The notes below the pieces were generated by a model. That model worked only from the letters and a program-made list of their open reading frames with translations. It made no database searches and was not told the DNA's origin. 64,000 bases of DNA from Bacillota bacterium (lineage in GTDB: Bacteria > Bacillota > Desulfotomaculia > Desulfotomaculales > Desulfallaceae), in the NCBI GenBank assembly GCA_023439185.1, contig JAEXOR010000004.1, positions 35,647 through 99,646 of the forward strand. The letters run 5' to 3'. Below are positions 41,575 to 50,110 of this stretch, one piece after another. Position 1 is the first letter of the stretch, and every line of letters begins with the position of its first letter. The translations under genes and the position numbers were made by a program.

Positions 41575-42693
41575 ATGAACTTCGGTAACCGTTTAAAACA
41601 AATTAGAGAAAACCGGATGCTTTCAACATCCAAACTGTCCAAACAATCCGGTCTAAGTCAATCGTTTATCTGGCGCATTGAATCCGGAGAAAAGCAGCCG
41701 ACCCTTGAGACTTTGAGAAAACTGTCGCAAGGGCTGGGAATAAGTTTAGGCGAGCTGCTTGGCGAAGAGTTGCTGAGCGAACCAGAATCGCCAAAAATCA
41801 ACCGGATCATCAACAATATACGAAAACTTCCGGCCGAACAGGTGAATGCGCTTGATTTATTTATCGCCTCACTGTCAAGTGGTCATACGGTGGGGGATAA
41901 TCCATTAAGCCTGCAGGCCATTAATCTTAACCATCCAAATCAGGATTGCTTTGAAATTGAGCTGGTTTTCTCCGCTAATGTTTCCGCCGTCATGGAGCAC
42001 AGAATCCCGGACGGCACAAACAGAAATATGAAGGGCTTCCGTCTGTTTGACCGCGGGATGGAGGAAGTGCCAATTGACATCATACCCGGAAATAAAGCGA
42101 TTTTTGGCAAAAAAGCGGAAAGAACTTTTATTATCAGACCCCAAAGTCGGCTTACCGACGGCATGGAATATAAGCTGACCATATCCAGACTCTTGCAAGC
42201 CAATAATTACAAATATCTGAAGGAAAACCACACCATTACGTTTTCAACATCCGAAATCATAGACGTCGCTCCCTGGAACAAGAAACTGTGCGGTTCTTAT
42301 CTTTCTTTGACGCTGGACAGCGGCAGTATCGAATCCGGCGCCGAAGATATCCCGGTTGATACCGACATCAAGCTGACTTTTTCCAACAACGTCATTGCGA
42401 ATGAGGTGCGGGAGCGCAACCGGCAGTGCTTTGCCCTGGAAAGCAGCAAAAGGCAGCCCGTTGAGATAGACATAATAATGGCCGAACCAAATGACAATTC
42501 CGATAAAAAAAACGAGATCATTATCCACCCCAAACATAGCTTACAGAGCAATACCGTTTACATCCTGACCATCTCCGGCAGTCTTCAGAGTACCGGTAAA
42601 AAACTGTTGGGAACAGACAAAATTATCACCTTCACCACCGGCGACGCGAAAAAATCAGGCGCCGGCGAGCAAGACGGCACATCGATTGCGTAA
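41575..42693 (+). CDS. XRE regulator fused to two Big_5/SbsA-like Ig domains
   Basis: 372 aa, ATG 41575 behind GGGAAGGTGAA. Residues 1-65 are a clear XRE HTH (FGNRLKQIRENRMLSTSKLSKQSGLSQSFIWRIESGEKQPTLETL). Two Ig-like segments follow, ~100-225 (EIELVFSANVSAV, MEYKLTISRLLQANN, HTITFSTSE) and ~235-358 (IPVDTDIKLTFSNNVI, NTVYILTISGSLQSTGKKLLG, IITFTTG). These resemble the Big_5 domains of the exported proteins next door, for example IPLNGNFVMTFSNTV and YVLTLQGDITANNN in the divergent gene. There is no signal peptide or TM, so extracellular-type domains sit in a cytoplasmic DNA-binding protein. Presumably controls the surface genes. Confidence 0.85.
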   Translation: MNFGNRLKQIRENRMLSTSKLSKQSGLSQSFIWRIESGEKQPTLETLRKLSQGLGISLGELLGEELLSEPESPKINRIINNIRKLPAEQVNALDLFIASLSSGHTVGDNPLSLQAINLNHPNQDCFEIELVFSANVSAVMEHRIPDGTNRNMKGFRLFDRGMEEVPIDIIPGNKAIFGKKAERTFIIRPQSRLTDGMEYKLTISRLLQANNYKYLKENHTITFSTSEIIDVAPWNKKLCGSYLSLTLDSGSIESGAEDIPVDTDIKLTFSNNVIANEVRERNRQCFALESSKRQPVEIDIIMAEPNDNSDKKNEIIIHPKHSLQSNTVYILTISGSLQSTGKKLLGTDKIITFTTGDAKKSGAGEQDGTSIA

Positions 42694-42731
42694 GGAAGCA
42701 AGAAAATTGTGCCGGTTCTTTAACAAAAGAT

Positions 42732-42785
42732 AAAAAGAACACCCCAATACTGAACGTGGTTCAGTATTGGGGTGTTCTTTTTTTA
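42732..42785 (+). terminator. Strong terminator after the XRE-Big_5 gene
   Basis: Perfect 24-bp stem: AAAAAGAACACCCCAATAC and its complement around a GTG loop, followed by a run of T. Given the A-run on its other side it should also work in the reverse direction. Confidence 0.95.
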
Positions 42786-42815
42786 CCGGACTGGACTTAT
42801 ATTTAATCAAGTTAG

Positions 42816-42870
42816 TTGACAACTTAATTAATATGACTTATATTAATTCTATATAACGTTATGTAATGTT
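42816..42870 (+). promoter_or_regulatory. Promoter with downstream operator AACGTTATGTAATGTT
   Basis: TTGACA (42816-42821), 17-nt spacer, TATATT (42839-42844). AACGTTATGTAATGTT at 42855-42870 starts about 10 nt past the -10 box, a repressor-type position. It differs at two of 16 positions from AACGTTTTGTAACGTT at 51357-51372 before the HTH/PBP regulator. Confidence 0.6.
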
Positions 42871-42955
42871 TTGTTACTTAATATTAAGTTTTTCGTTTTT
42901 ATTTAAATTAATCATATAATGAAACACGATATATAACCTGGAGGGAGAATTTATT

Positions 42956-44740
42956 GTGATTTGTACAGTTTGCGAGCGAGGCTGCCAGGTGCGGGAAAAT
43001 TCATATGGAGCTTGCAATATGTACTGCAATACCAGCGGCACGATGTTAGAACGCTTTCCGGATCACTATCTCATGGTCTGTCCCATCTCGGCGGAAACCA
43101 TGCCGGTGCTGCACTTTCACCCGGCAAACAAATTTTTGCAGATTACCACCCTGGGCTGCAATCTGGATTGCCCGGGCTGTGTTTCCAATTTAATTGTCAA
43201 GGGTATCCATCCCGGTTGCACGGCCGTAATGCGTTTGCCACCTGAAGCCATTGTAGCGGAGGCGATAAAACAAAATTGCCGGGGTGTGGCTTTTTTGATG
43301 AACGATCCCCTGGCTTCCCTGCCCACTTTTATCAGGGTGGCGACAAAAGCCAAAGAGAGCGGTTTGCTGGTGGGATGTTCCACCAACGGTTATTTTACCG
43401 GGTCTTCCCTGGCGCAATTAATGCCGGTGCTGGATTTTATCAACGTAGGGTTTAAAGGCCTTTCCGACCAATCGTACGCGGAATGTGGAGCAAGAAGCGT
43501 GGAGCCGGTCCTGCGTAACGTTCGGGTGCTGGTGGAGAACGGCGTTCATGTGGAAGCGTCCTGCGTGCACAAAGCAGGCAACGAGCAGGAGCTTTTGCAG
43601 CTTGCCGGCCGCCTGGCGGCTATTCATCCGGATATCCCCCTGCATTTGATGCGGTTCATACCGCTGGAAAACACGGACATGTCCTTGGAGCCGCCCGTCA
43701 GACGCTCTGAGCTGCTTTGCGTTCAGTTGCGTAAATTGCTGAGATACGTATATTTATTCAACAGTCCGGGGACGCGGTACCTGGACACCCTGTGCCCGGG
43801 TTGCGGCGAGACCCTGTACAGCCGTGAGTTTTACGGACCCATGGGCGCGAAACTCCTGGGCGTCCGGACTGCGATCCGGGAAGAACATGCCTGCCCCGTT
43901 TGCGGGACCCGGCCGGCCATTAAAGGGACGGTGTCCGGTACGGCATACAGGGAAGAGATGTTTGAGGGAGGCTATCCATTTACCAGGGCACTGGAGATGA
44001 TGGAAGCAATCTTGATTGCTATTGGGGTAAATACCGAAAAGGATTTTGTGAAAGTCTTAAATCATGTGCTGACCGACTTCAGCCTGCAGCAATTGCATAA
44101 GGGCATTCAGAGCCCCGAAGCGTATATGACCATCATCCGGCTTTTTGGGGAACTGACCGGACACAGTGAAGAAGCCCGGAAGCTGAACAGTTATATTAAA
44201 GGAAAGTTATCGCTCATCCAGGATGGCCTTAGGGGGAAAAAATACCGGCCGCGGGTTTATTACGTGATGGGGAAACCATTGTTTTGTTTAAACGCCGAGC
44301 GGATGGAAAACAGTTTGGTGGAGTTCGCGGGCGGAACCAGTGTTAATAAGCAGGTGGAAGGCAAAGGCAGACCGGGCTTCGGTATCACGCCGGAAATACT
44401 AAATCAATTAAACCCGGAGCATATCTTTATTTCTTCCTTCTTCAGCAACCGGCCGGATGATTTTTACGCCGACTGCATTGAAGCAGGCATCGACGTCGAG
44501 GCGGTGCGTAATTACAGTATCCATACCCATCCGGTGCCGGTATCCGACTTCGGCAGCCCCCGCTGGGTTTTGGGTTTGATGCACATCGCCAATACCCTGC
44601 ATCCGGAAGTCTTTCAATTTAATTTGCTGGCGGAAACGGCGGAGTTTTATCAACGTTTTTACGGCGCTGAATATGTGCCGGATAAAATCAACAAATCCTT
44701 CGGGAAACCCCTGACAACCTGGAAACTTTCAGTTGGATAA
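42956..44740 (+). CDS. Radical SAM enzyme fused to a FecB-like metal-receptor domain
   Basis: 594 aa, GTG 42956 behind GGAGGGAG. N-terminal Cys set (ICTVCERGCQVRENSYGACNMYC) as in PflA-type/AmmeMemoRadiSam proteins, then the SAM cluster motif Cys68-X3-Cys72-X2-Cys75 (CNLDCPGC) and a TIM-barrel-like region to ~280. A four-Cys zinc-ribbon-like piece follows (CPGCGETLY...ACPVCG). Residues ~415-594 match the helical-backbone metal receptor of FecB/BtuF (PRVYYVMGKPLFC, LVEFAGGTSVNKQVEG, LNPEHIFISSF, AVRNYSIHTHPVPVSDFGSPRWVLGLMHIANTLHPE, FYQRFYG) but without a signal peptide, so it acts inside the cell. Probably makes or loads a metal complex. First gene of a cofactor-like operon. Confidence 0.85.
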   Translation: MICTVCERGCQVRENSYGACNMYCNTSGTMLERFPDHYLMVCPISAETMPVLHFHPANKFLQITTLGCNLDCPGCVSNLIVKGIHPGCTAVMRLPPEAIVAEAIKQNCRGVAFLMNDPLASLPTFIRVATKAKESGLLVGCSTNGYFTGSSLAQLMPVLDFINVGFKGLSDQSYAECGARSVEPVLRNVRVLVENGVHVEASCVHKAGNEQELLQLAGRLAAIHPDIPLHLMRFIPLENTDMSLEPPVRRSELLCVQLRKLLRYVYLFNSPGTRYLDTLCPGCGETLYSREFYGPMGAKLLGVRTAIREEHACPVCGTRPAIKGTVSGTAYREEMFEGGYPFTRALEMMEAILIAIGVNTEKDFVKVLNHVLTDFSLQQLHKGIQSPEAYMTIIRLFGELTGHSEEARKLNSYIKGKLSLIQDGLRGKKYRPRVYYVMGKPLFCLNAERMENSLVEFAGGTSVNKQVEGKGRPGFGITPEILNQLNPEHIFISSFFSNRPDDFYADCIEAGIDVEAVRNYSIHTHPVPVSDFGSPRWVLGLMHIANTLHPEVFQFNLLAETAEFYQRFYGAEYVPDKINKSFGKPLTTWKLSVG

Positions 44741-44833
44741 AATTTAACATTCAATTGAGGTTTGATTAAAATGACGATGACGATGAAATTGCAAATGGCT
44801 CAGGACAGGTCCATCAAGAGGAGAGTAGACAGA

Positions 44834-45637
44834 ATGCAACCAGGTATAGACATTAAACCAATCGGTATTGTCCGGGTTTCCATTTTAGACCCGGTGGAGA
44901 TGCCGCTGACCGGACACCCCTCTGTGGTGCGCGTTTTCCCCGGTTATAAGGATGCCTTGCTGCGTCTGGAAGAACATTCGCATTACTGGGTCCTGACCTG
45001 GTTTGATCAGGCGAGACGGGACGTGCTGAAAACCATACCCCGGCGCATTAATCCAAACCTGCCTGAATTCGGGGTTTTTGGTCTGCGCAGCCCCGGACGC
45101 CCCAATCCGGTGGGACTCAGCCTGGTCCGGCTGGAAAAAGTTGAAGGAAGCACGCTGTATGTAACCGGGCTTGATGCCGTTGACGGCACTCCCGTCATTG
45201 ATATTAAGCCGTATTTTGAAAACGATATCGTTTTTTCAGCCCGTACGCCCCATATGCATCCGGCCCGGCGGGAAATTCTGCAGGAGATATTGTTTAAACA
45301 GGCGATGGCCTATCATCAGGAGGAATGTTCCGATCTCCACCTGGCGGTGCGCATGACCATGCTGGCGGAAGAAACCTTCGGCCACATCAGCGCGCCGGAC
45401 CTGATGGTCACCGTGAACGGTTCCGCCTGTCTGGCCGATACCCTGCAGGGGCTGACCAGGGCCAGGCTGGCCAATCCGCCCCGTTTCAAATTCCAACCTG
45501 CCGAAACTTTGCGCCGGAGCACCTGGTTCAAGGACGGCAGGACATTATGCGTTACGTCCCGCTGCCGGCTCTGGCCCGATGATTTTTGGTACGCGGAAGA
45601 TAATGAAATTTTTGATATTTCATTGGAGAACGGTTAA
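44834..45637 (+). CDS. TsaA/TrmO-like domain with FmdE-like C-terminus
   Basis: 267 aa from ATG 44834 (GAGGAGAG upstream; an ATG at 44771 behind GAGG is an alternative giving a longer basic N-terminus). Residues ~5-125 match the TsaA/UPF0066 fold of TrmO, an N6-threonylcarbamoyl-adenosine tRNA methyltransferase (IKPIGIVRVSILDPVEMPLTG, YKDALLRLEEHSHYWVLTWF, VFGLRSPGRPNPVGLSLVRLEKVEG, LDAVDGTPVIDIKPY). The C-terminal ~130 residues (DLHLAVRMTMLAEETFG, VTVNGSACLADTLQGLTRARL) resemble FmdE, a protein linked to molybdenum/tungsten formylmethanofuran dehydrogenase operons. The fusion in a Mo/W locus suggests a methyl transfer to a small ligand rather than tRNA. Confidence 0.75.
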   Translation: MQPGIDIKPIGIVRVSILDPVEMPLTGHPSVVRVFPGYKDALLRLEEHSHYWVLTWFDQARRDVLKTIPRRINPNLPEFGVFGLRSPGRPNPVGLSLVRLEKVEGSTLYVTGLDAVDGTPVIDIKPYFENDIVFSARTPHMHPARREILQEILFKQAMAYHQEECSDLHLAVRMTMLAEETFGHISAPDLMVTVNGSACLADTLQGLTRARLANPPRFKFQPAETLRRSTWFKDGRTLCVTSRCRLWPDDFWYAEDNEIFDISLENG

Positions 45638-45649
45638 GGAGGCTGCGAA

Positions 45650-46411
45650 ATGATATTGAAGCGTGTCTATGATTTAGCCTTACCAAGACTGGTGGGGAAA
45701 AAAATTAACAAGTTCAGGGTCGGATTGAATTTGATGGCTGTTGAACTGGATGACGGCTCAATCGGTGTTACTTATGTTTTAAAGAAAGAAATAGATCATT
45801 TTTGCCTGGCCCTTCCCTACGCCGGAAGATTATCGGGAATGCCGGCCTGGGAAGTTGCCGGCTGGGCTTTACACGGCGATAATGTTATCGCTGTGGCCGC
45901 GGGGCTGGCGGTATTAAATGCCGTTGCTGAATTCGATAATCCGGAACCGGAAGAAAATTACCCGGCCGACGCGGCCGGCGCCGTGGAAATTCTACCCGAC
46001 GACATCGTGGGAGTAGTCGGCCGCATTGGCCCCGTGATTGCCAACCTGCAAGACAAAGTCCAGCGTCTGGTAGTGTTTGAACGGGGTGATCTCGCCGACG
46101 GCCCGGTATATCCGGAAACATATCAACCGGAACTATTGCCGGAGTGCCGGGTGGTGTTTATCAGCAGCACGTCTTTGATTAACGGGACCCTGGAGAATGT
46201 TTTAAAATACTGTACCAACGCCCGGGATGTAATTATGGTGGGCGCCAGCACGCCCTTGTACCCTGACGCCTTCGCCGGCACCGGAGTTACCGTACTGTCC
46301 GGAACCATATGGCCGTCGTCAAACCGGGACGCCATCCTCACCGGAATCAGCCAGTGCGCCGGAATGCGGCAAATAATCGATTACGGCCGGAAGCTGTCGG
46401 TAAGAATTTGA
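45650..46411 (+). CDS. DUF364 protein, putative metal-complex handling (copy 2)
   Basis: 253 aa, ATG behind AAGGAGG. The C-terminal half shows the DUF364 pattern (DIVGVVGRIGPVIANLQDK, YQPELLPECRVVFISSTSLINGTLENVLKYC, VIMVGASTPLYPDAFAGTGVTVLSGTIW), while the N-terminus (VGLNLMAVELDDGSIGVTYVL) is a DUF4213-like domain more diverged from copies at 17283 and 48634. It is 12 nt after the TsaA-FmdE gene and ends the first half of the locus. Three DUF364 genes within one 32-kb stretch is notable. Confidence 0.82.
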   Translation: MILKRVYDLALPRLVGKKINKFRVGLNLMAVELDDGSIGVTYVLKKEIDHFCLALPYAGRLSGMPAWEVAGWALHGDNVIAVAAGLAVLNAVAEFDNPEPEENYPADAAGAVEILPDDIVGVVGRIGPVIANLQDKVQRLVVFERGDLADGPVYPETYQPELLPECRVVFISSTSLINGTLENVLKYCTNARDVIMVGASTPLYPDAFAGTGVTVLSGTIWPSSNRDAILTGISQCAGMRQIIDYGRKLSVRI

Positions 46412-46447
46412 AAAGTCTCTAATATAAACCTTCCTGCACAATGAGAA

Positions 46448-46480
46448 AAGCCATCCACTTCAACCGGCCGTGGATGGCTT
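46448..46480 (-). terminator. Terminator between DUF364 copy 2 and molbindin
   Basis: AAGCCATCCAC and GTGGATGGCTT pair; on the minus strand the stem is followed by TTCTC, a weak U-tract. Serves the convergent molbindin gene and possibly the DUF364 gene. Confidence 0.65.
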
Positions 46481-46484
46481 AGGG

Positions 46485-46694
46485 TTATTTGCCGATCATT
46501 ACGGAGCTTGCTTTGACCAGGGCGATCACTTCATCGCCCGCCTTCAGGCCGAGCCTGTTAACCGAATTGGTGGTGATGGTGGAGCACATCTCCTGGCCGC
46601 CTACGTCCAGAATTACCTCGGCGATGATATTATCGCTTTTTATTTCTTTGACATTGGCTTTAAGCCGGTTTCTGGTGCTTAATATCATGTCCAA
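46485..46694 (-). CDS. mop: Mop-domain molbindin
   Basis: 69 aa forming a single Mop/TOBE domain: STRNRLKANVKEIKSDNIIAEVILDVGGQEMCSTITTNSVNRLGLKAGDEVIALVKASSVMIGK. The family stores or buffers molybdate/tungstate in the cytoplasm as a ring of subunits. TTG 46694 is well spaced from GGAGGG; ATG 46688 is the alternative. It lies on the opposite strand inside the cofactor locus, divergent from the GTPase gene, and ties the locus to Mo/W. Confidence 0.92.
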   Translation of the reverse strand: MDMILSTRNRLKANVKEIKSDNIIAEVILDVGGQEMCSTITTNSVNRLGLKAGDEVIALVKASSVMIGK

Positions 46695-46907
46695 AAAAAT
46701 CCCTCCTTTTTTACATATTTTTGCCAGGGTGTTTAATTTTTATTCCTCAGGTGCAATGGTTTGCCAAACAAACAAGCTAATAAAAGCAAAAAAAAGGATC
46801 CAAAACAAGGAGAAAATTAACGGGAATAAAATAAACATAATTTAAATATAAAATAAATGTTTAGTTAAATATATATAACGTACTTTAAACCGTCAGGAGA
46901 TATGTTT

Positions 46908-47600
46908 ATGAAACTCATCACAGTTGCCGGACCGCCCTCTTCGGGTAAAACCTCTGTAATCCTGAAATTTATTGAATGCCTGAATCTACCGGGAGACAAG
47001 GTCGGCGTGGTTAAGTTTGATTGCCTTACTTCTTTTGACAGTCTGCGTTATCTGGAAGCGGGCATATCGGGGCATACCGGATATTCCGGGAAGTTCTGCC
47101 CCGACCATTATTTCGTCAGCAATATTGAGGACGCGGTCCAGTGGGGCTTAAAGTCAGGTTTGGAGATGCTAATCACCGAAAGCGCCGGCCTTTGCAACCG
47201 CTGCTCGCCTTATATTAACGGCATACCCTCGATCTGCGTCATCGATAACCTTTCCGGAATCAACACCCCGCGCAAAATAGGGCCGATGCTCAAATTCGCG
47301 GACATCGTAGCCGTGACCAAAGGGGATATTGTTTCCCAGGCCGAACGGGAAGTTTTCGCCTTTAATATCAAGCAGGTGAACCTAACAGCCAAGATCGTGT
47401 TCATCAACGGGATTACGGGCCAGGGGACTTTTCTGCTGGCTAAACACCTGCTGCAGGCCAGGGATATTACTACGCTCAAGAATTTAAAACTGCGCTTTAC
47501 CACGCCGGCGGCGGTTTGCTCCTATTGCACAGGGGAAACGAAAATCGGAGAATCATACCAATTAGGGATGCTCAAGAAAATGGAGTTTAACGTCATATGA
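46908..47600 (+). CDS. CobW/HypB-like P-loop GTPase
   Basis: 230 aa from ATG 46908 (AGGAGA seven nt upstream; ATG 46902 abuts it). P-loop AGPPSSGKTSV, switch/Walker B region LITESAGLCNRCSPY, and a G4-like TKGD. The two Cys in AGLCNRC sit where HypB-type metallochaperones bind metal, and a second pair lies near the C-terminus (VCSYCTGE). Such proteins insert Ni, Co or Zn into partner enzymes. It overlaps the ATPase gene by 4 nt, so the two likely form a complex. TATATAACG, the half-site word of ModE operators, occurs at 46872-46880 just upstream. Confidence 0.8.
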   Translation: MKLITVAGPPSSGKTSVILKFIECLNLPGDKVGVVKFDCLTSFDSLRYLEAGISGHTGYSGKFCPDHYFVSNIEDAVQWGLKSGLEMLITESAGLCNRCSPYINGIPSICVIDNLSGINTPRKIGPMLKFADIVAVTKGDIVSQAEREVFAFNIKQVNLTAKIVFINGITGQGTFLLAKHLLQARDITTLKNLKLRFTTPAAVCSYCTGETKIGESYQLGMLKKMEFNVI

Positions 47601-48619
47601 AAAGACAAAATTTAGAGGCCCTCGTTAACAACAAAAACATCAGAGAAATAATCCTGGAATTCCCGATCGTCACAGACTTTTTGGCCAATTACCGTTTGAG
47701 CGCCATCTCCCAGGATCTGCCCTTTTCCCAGGCTTTAGACAGCATTAATGAGGATATTCTCGGGGAATTTGGACTGAACAAAAGCCAGGTGGTCGATAAT
47801 CTGCTCGACTTTCTGGAAACGTTTACCCGCAGGGAAGATACTCTTAGCCAAGTCTCATCCCTTACCGTTCTGGGCGGTTTCAATAAATCCGGGGCACCGG
47901 AAAACATCGAATTCACTGTCAACCTGGGCGAAATTATCAGTATTGTGGGGCCTACGGGGTCCGGCAAGAGCAGGCTCTTAAACGACATTGAGTGTCTGGC
48001 CCAGCGGGATACGCCTACCGGCAGACAGGTCCTGGTCAACGGAGCCGAGCTGGACGACCCGCAACGCTTCGAGATGGACGGCAAACTGGTGGCCCAGCTT
48101 TCGCAAAATATGAATTTCGTCATGGACCTGACGGTCCGTGAATTTCTGGAAATGCACGCCAAAAGCAGATTAACCCCGAACGCCCGGGAAGTGGTGAACA
48201 ACTGTATCCTTGGCGCCAATAGACTGGCGGGCGAGAAATTTTCCGGGGAAACCAAGGTCACCCAGCTCAGCGGCGGGCAATCCAGAGCGTTGATGATTGC
48301 CGACACAGCCTATATGAGCAATTCGCCCATCATCCTGATCGATGAAATTGAAAACGCCGGGATCGACAGGCGCCAGGCGGTTAAGATTCTAGCCCGCAGT
48401 GAAAAAATTATCTTTATCTCCACTCACGACCCTTTTCTGGCGCTCAGCGCCGACAAACGCCTTGTGGTTCAGAACGGGGGAATTGCCAGGGTAATTGAGA
48501 TCTCCGCAGCCGAGAAACAAAGCCTGGCAGCCATTGAAAAGCTTGACAGCACCCTGCTTAAGCTCCGCAATCGCCTGCGGGCGGGGGAGCTTTTGACAAT
48601 GGAATGGATCACAGACTAA
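47597..48619 (+). CDS. Soluble ABC ATPase with DUF1858-like N-terminal domain
   Basis: 340 aa. The first ~60 residues (NIREIILEFPIVTDFLANYRLSAIS, FSQALDSI) resemble DUF1858, a small domain usually linked to FeS or redox proteins. Then a complete ABC domain: Walker A GPTGSGKSR, signature LSGGQSRALM, Walker B PIILIDEIENAG, H-loop STHDP. The D-loop region reads ENAGIDR instead of SALD and no permease is nearby, so it is likely not a transporter but a machine coupled to the GTPase with which it overlaps. Comparable soluble ABC proteins (SufC, AtwA) serve cofactor assembly or activation. Confidence 0.8.
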   Translation: MKRQNLEALVNNKNIREIILEFPIVTDFLANYRLSAISQDLPFSQALDSINEDILGEFGLNKSQVVDNLLDFLETFTRREDTLSQVSSLTVLGGFNKSGAPENIEFTVNLGEIISIVGPTGSGKSRLLNDIECLAQRDTPTGRQVLVNGAELDDPQRFEMDGKLVAQLSQNMNFVMDLTVREFLEMHAKSRLTPNAREVVNNCILGANRLAGEKFSGETKVTQLSGGQSRALMIADTAYMSNSPIILIDEIENAGIDRRQAVKILARSEKIIFISTHDPFLALSADKRLVVQNGGIARVIEISAAEKQSLAAIEKLDSTLLKLRNRLRAGELLTMEWITD

Positions 48620-48633
48620 AGGAGGCGGTAAGG

Positions 48634-49395
48634 ATGTGGGAGATATACGACGCTTTAATCAAAGGCATTCCGGATAATTTAACGGTCGATGAGCTGGTAT
48701 GCGGAAGCAGCGGCTCTTATGTCCGGAGCGGCGCAGGCGCGGGGATTGCGGGGCTGCGTGCTTACGAAACCAGGCTGCCCATGTATTCTAAAAATCTGCT
48801 CGGCGCGCCCCTTAAAGAAGTCGCCGGCTGCGTCAAGTCCTGGCACCTGGCCGAAGCCTCGGTCGGACTCGCCGCCATGAATGCTTTTTATAACAGCCCT
48901 GAAGTGGCCAGGCAAAACGGGGTGAATTTTTCCGACGCCCGGAGGGTGGAGGACCGGATGAACGACCCCTTCATTATGTCCCAGAATAAAATTAAAGGGA
49001 AAAAAGTGGGGGTGATCGGTCATTTTCCCTACCTGGAAAACCTGTTCGAACCGGTATGCGATTTATGCATCATCAGCGGGTACCCGCTGGAAGGAGATTA
49101 TCCTCTTCCAGCCAGTGAATATCTGCTGCCGGAATGCGACTATGTATTTATTACCTGCGCCTGTTTGATCGACAAAACCCTGCCCAGAATGCTGGAATTA
49201 TCTCGCGACGCACAACAGGTCACCATTGTCGGGCCGGCCACTACGCTGGCCCCGGTGCTGTTTGATTACGGCGTAGATGAGCTGTGCGGGATTATCATCA
49301 AGGATAACGCGCTGGCCTTTAGAATTACCGCCGGGGCCGAAAGAGTTAAAATATACACCTCGGCACAGAAAGTTTCCTTTAAAAAAGAAGGTTAA
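48634..49395 (+). CDS. DUF4213/DUF364 protein, putative metal-complex handling (copy 3)
   Basis: 253 aa from ATG 48634 behind AAAGGAGG. N-terminal MWEIYDALIKGIPDNLTVDELVCG and KSWHLAEASVGLAAMNAFYN parallel copy 1 (17283) almost element by element; the DUF364 half reads KKVGVIGHFPYLENL, ASEYLLPECDYVFITCACLIDKTLPRMLEL, VTIVGPATTLAPVLFDYGVDELCG. Cys residues in CDLCIISGY and FITCACL could bind metal. Likely transcribed with the GTPase, ATPase and methyltransferases. Confidence 0.85.
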   Translation: MWEIYDALIKGIPDNLTVDELVCGSSGSYVRSGAGAGIAGLRAYETRLPMYSKNLLGAPLKEVAGCVKSWHLAEASVGLAAMNAFYNSPEVARQNGVNFSDARRVEDRMNDPFIMSQNKIKGKKVGVIGHFPYLENLFEPVCDLCIISGYPLEGDYPLPASEYLLPECDYVFITCACLIDKTLPRMLELSRDAQQVTIVGPATTLAPVLFDYGVDELCGIIIKDNALAFRITAGAERVKIYTSAQKVSFKKEG

Positions 49396-49399
49396 AAAT

Positions 49400-50110
49400 A
49401 TGGAATTTAACTGGAACAGCGATACCATCCGCCGTTACCGGGCGGCAAATGAATATACCGGGTTTTATAAAAAGATCGCGGCCTTGATTGCCCCAAAAAT
49501 CCAGGGCTACAGCACGTTCTGTGACATCGGCTGCGGGCTGGGACTCGTGGATCTGGAGCTGTCCCCAAGTATTGAGCGCATCACCTGTGTCGATATCAAC
49601 GCGGAAGCCATAGCCGCCCTGCGGGAGAGTATAAAAGAACAGGAAATCACCAATATTGCCCCCTGCCTCATGGATTACAGGGACATCCGTACCAGCTGGG
49701 ACGTTATTTACCTCAGTTTTTTCGGCAGCCGCCAGCTTATAGAATTCCTGCCCCGCTGCAAAAAGCTGTTTGCCGTTGTAAACGGAACTAACAGCGAGCA
49801 CTTTTACCTTAAAAAGTACAGGAAATTTGCCAAAAGGACCGTCACGGATGTCAGATCGGATCTGGAGTCCCATAAAATCCCCTATGATCTGACGGAGCTC
49901 TCTTTGGAATTCGGGCAGCCGCTTCAATCCTTAGCGGACGCCCTGGATTTTCTGAAAAGCTACAGTCCGCTGATAAGCCAGGAAGAGATGACCGACATTT
50001 TTTCCCGGCTTATCTTAACCCAGGATGAGCGTTATCCCTTATTTCTACCGCACGAAAAAACAATCGGTTTATTTGAAATAACAGGAACGATGGGAAAACA
50101 GGTGGTGTAA
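49400..50110 (+). CDS. SAM-dependent methyltransferase
   Basis: 236 aa from ATG 49400, five nt after the DUF364 stop. Class I Rossmann motifs: FCDIGCGLGLVDLELSP (motif I), ITCVDINAEAIAALRE (post I), APCLMDYRDI and WDVIYLSFFGS. The C-terminal half has no recognised substrate domain. The end overlaps the next gene by one nt (TAATG). In this context it may methylate a cofactor ligand, but protein or small-molecule targets cannot be told apart. Confidence 0.82.
   Translation: MEFNWNSDTIRRYRAANEYTGFYKKIAALIAPKIQGYSTFCDIGCGLGLVDLELSPSIERITCVDINAEAIAALRESIKEQEITNIAPCLMDYRDIRTSWDVIYLSFFGSRQLIEFLPRCKKLFAVVNGTNSEHFYLKKYRKFAKRTVTDVRSDLESHKIPYDLTELSLEFGQPLQSLADALDFLKSYSPLISQEEMTDIFSRLILTQDERYPLFLPHEKTIGLFEITGTMGKQVV

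Noticed and set aside
46489..46845. A plus-strand frame opposite the molbindin gene
   Set aside because: The minus strand encodes an unmistakable Mop domain; the reverse frame runs on into AT-rich intergenic sequence.
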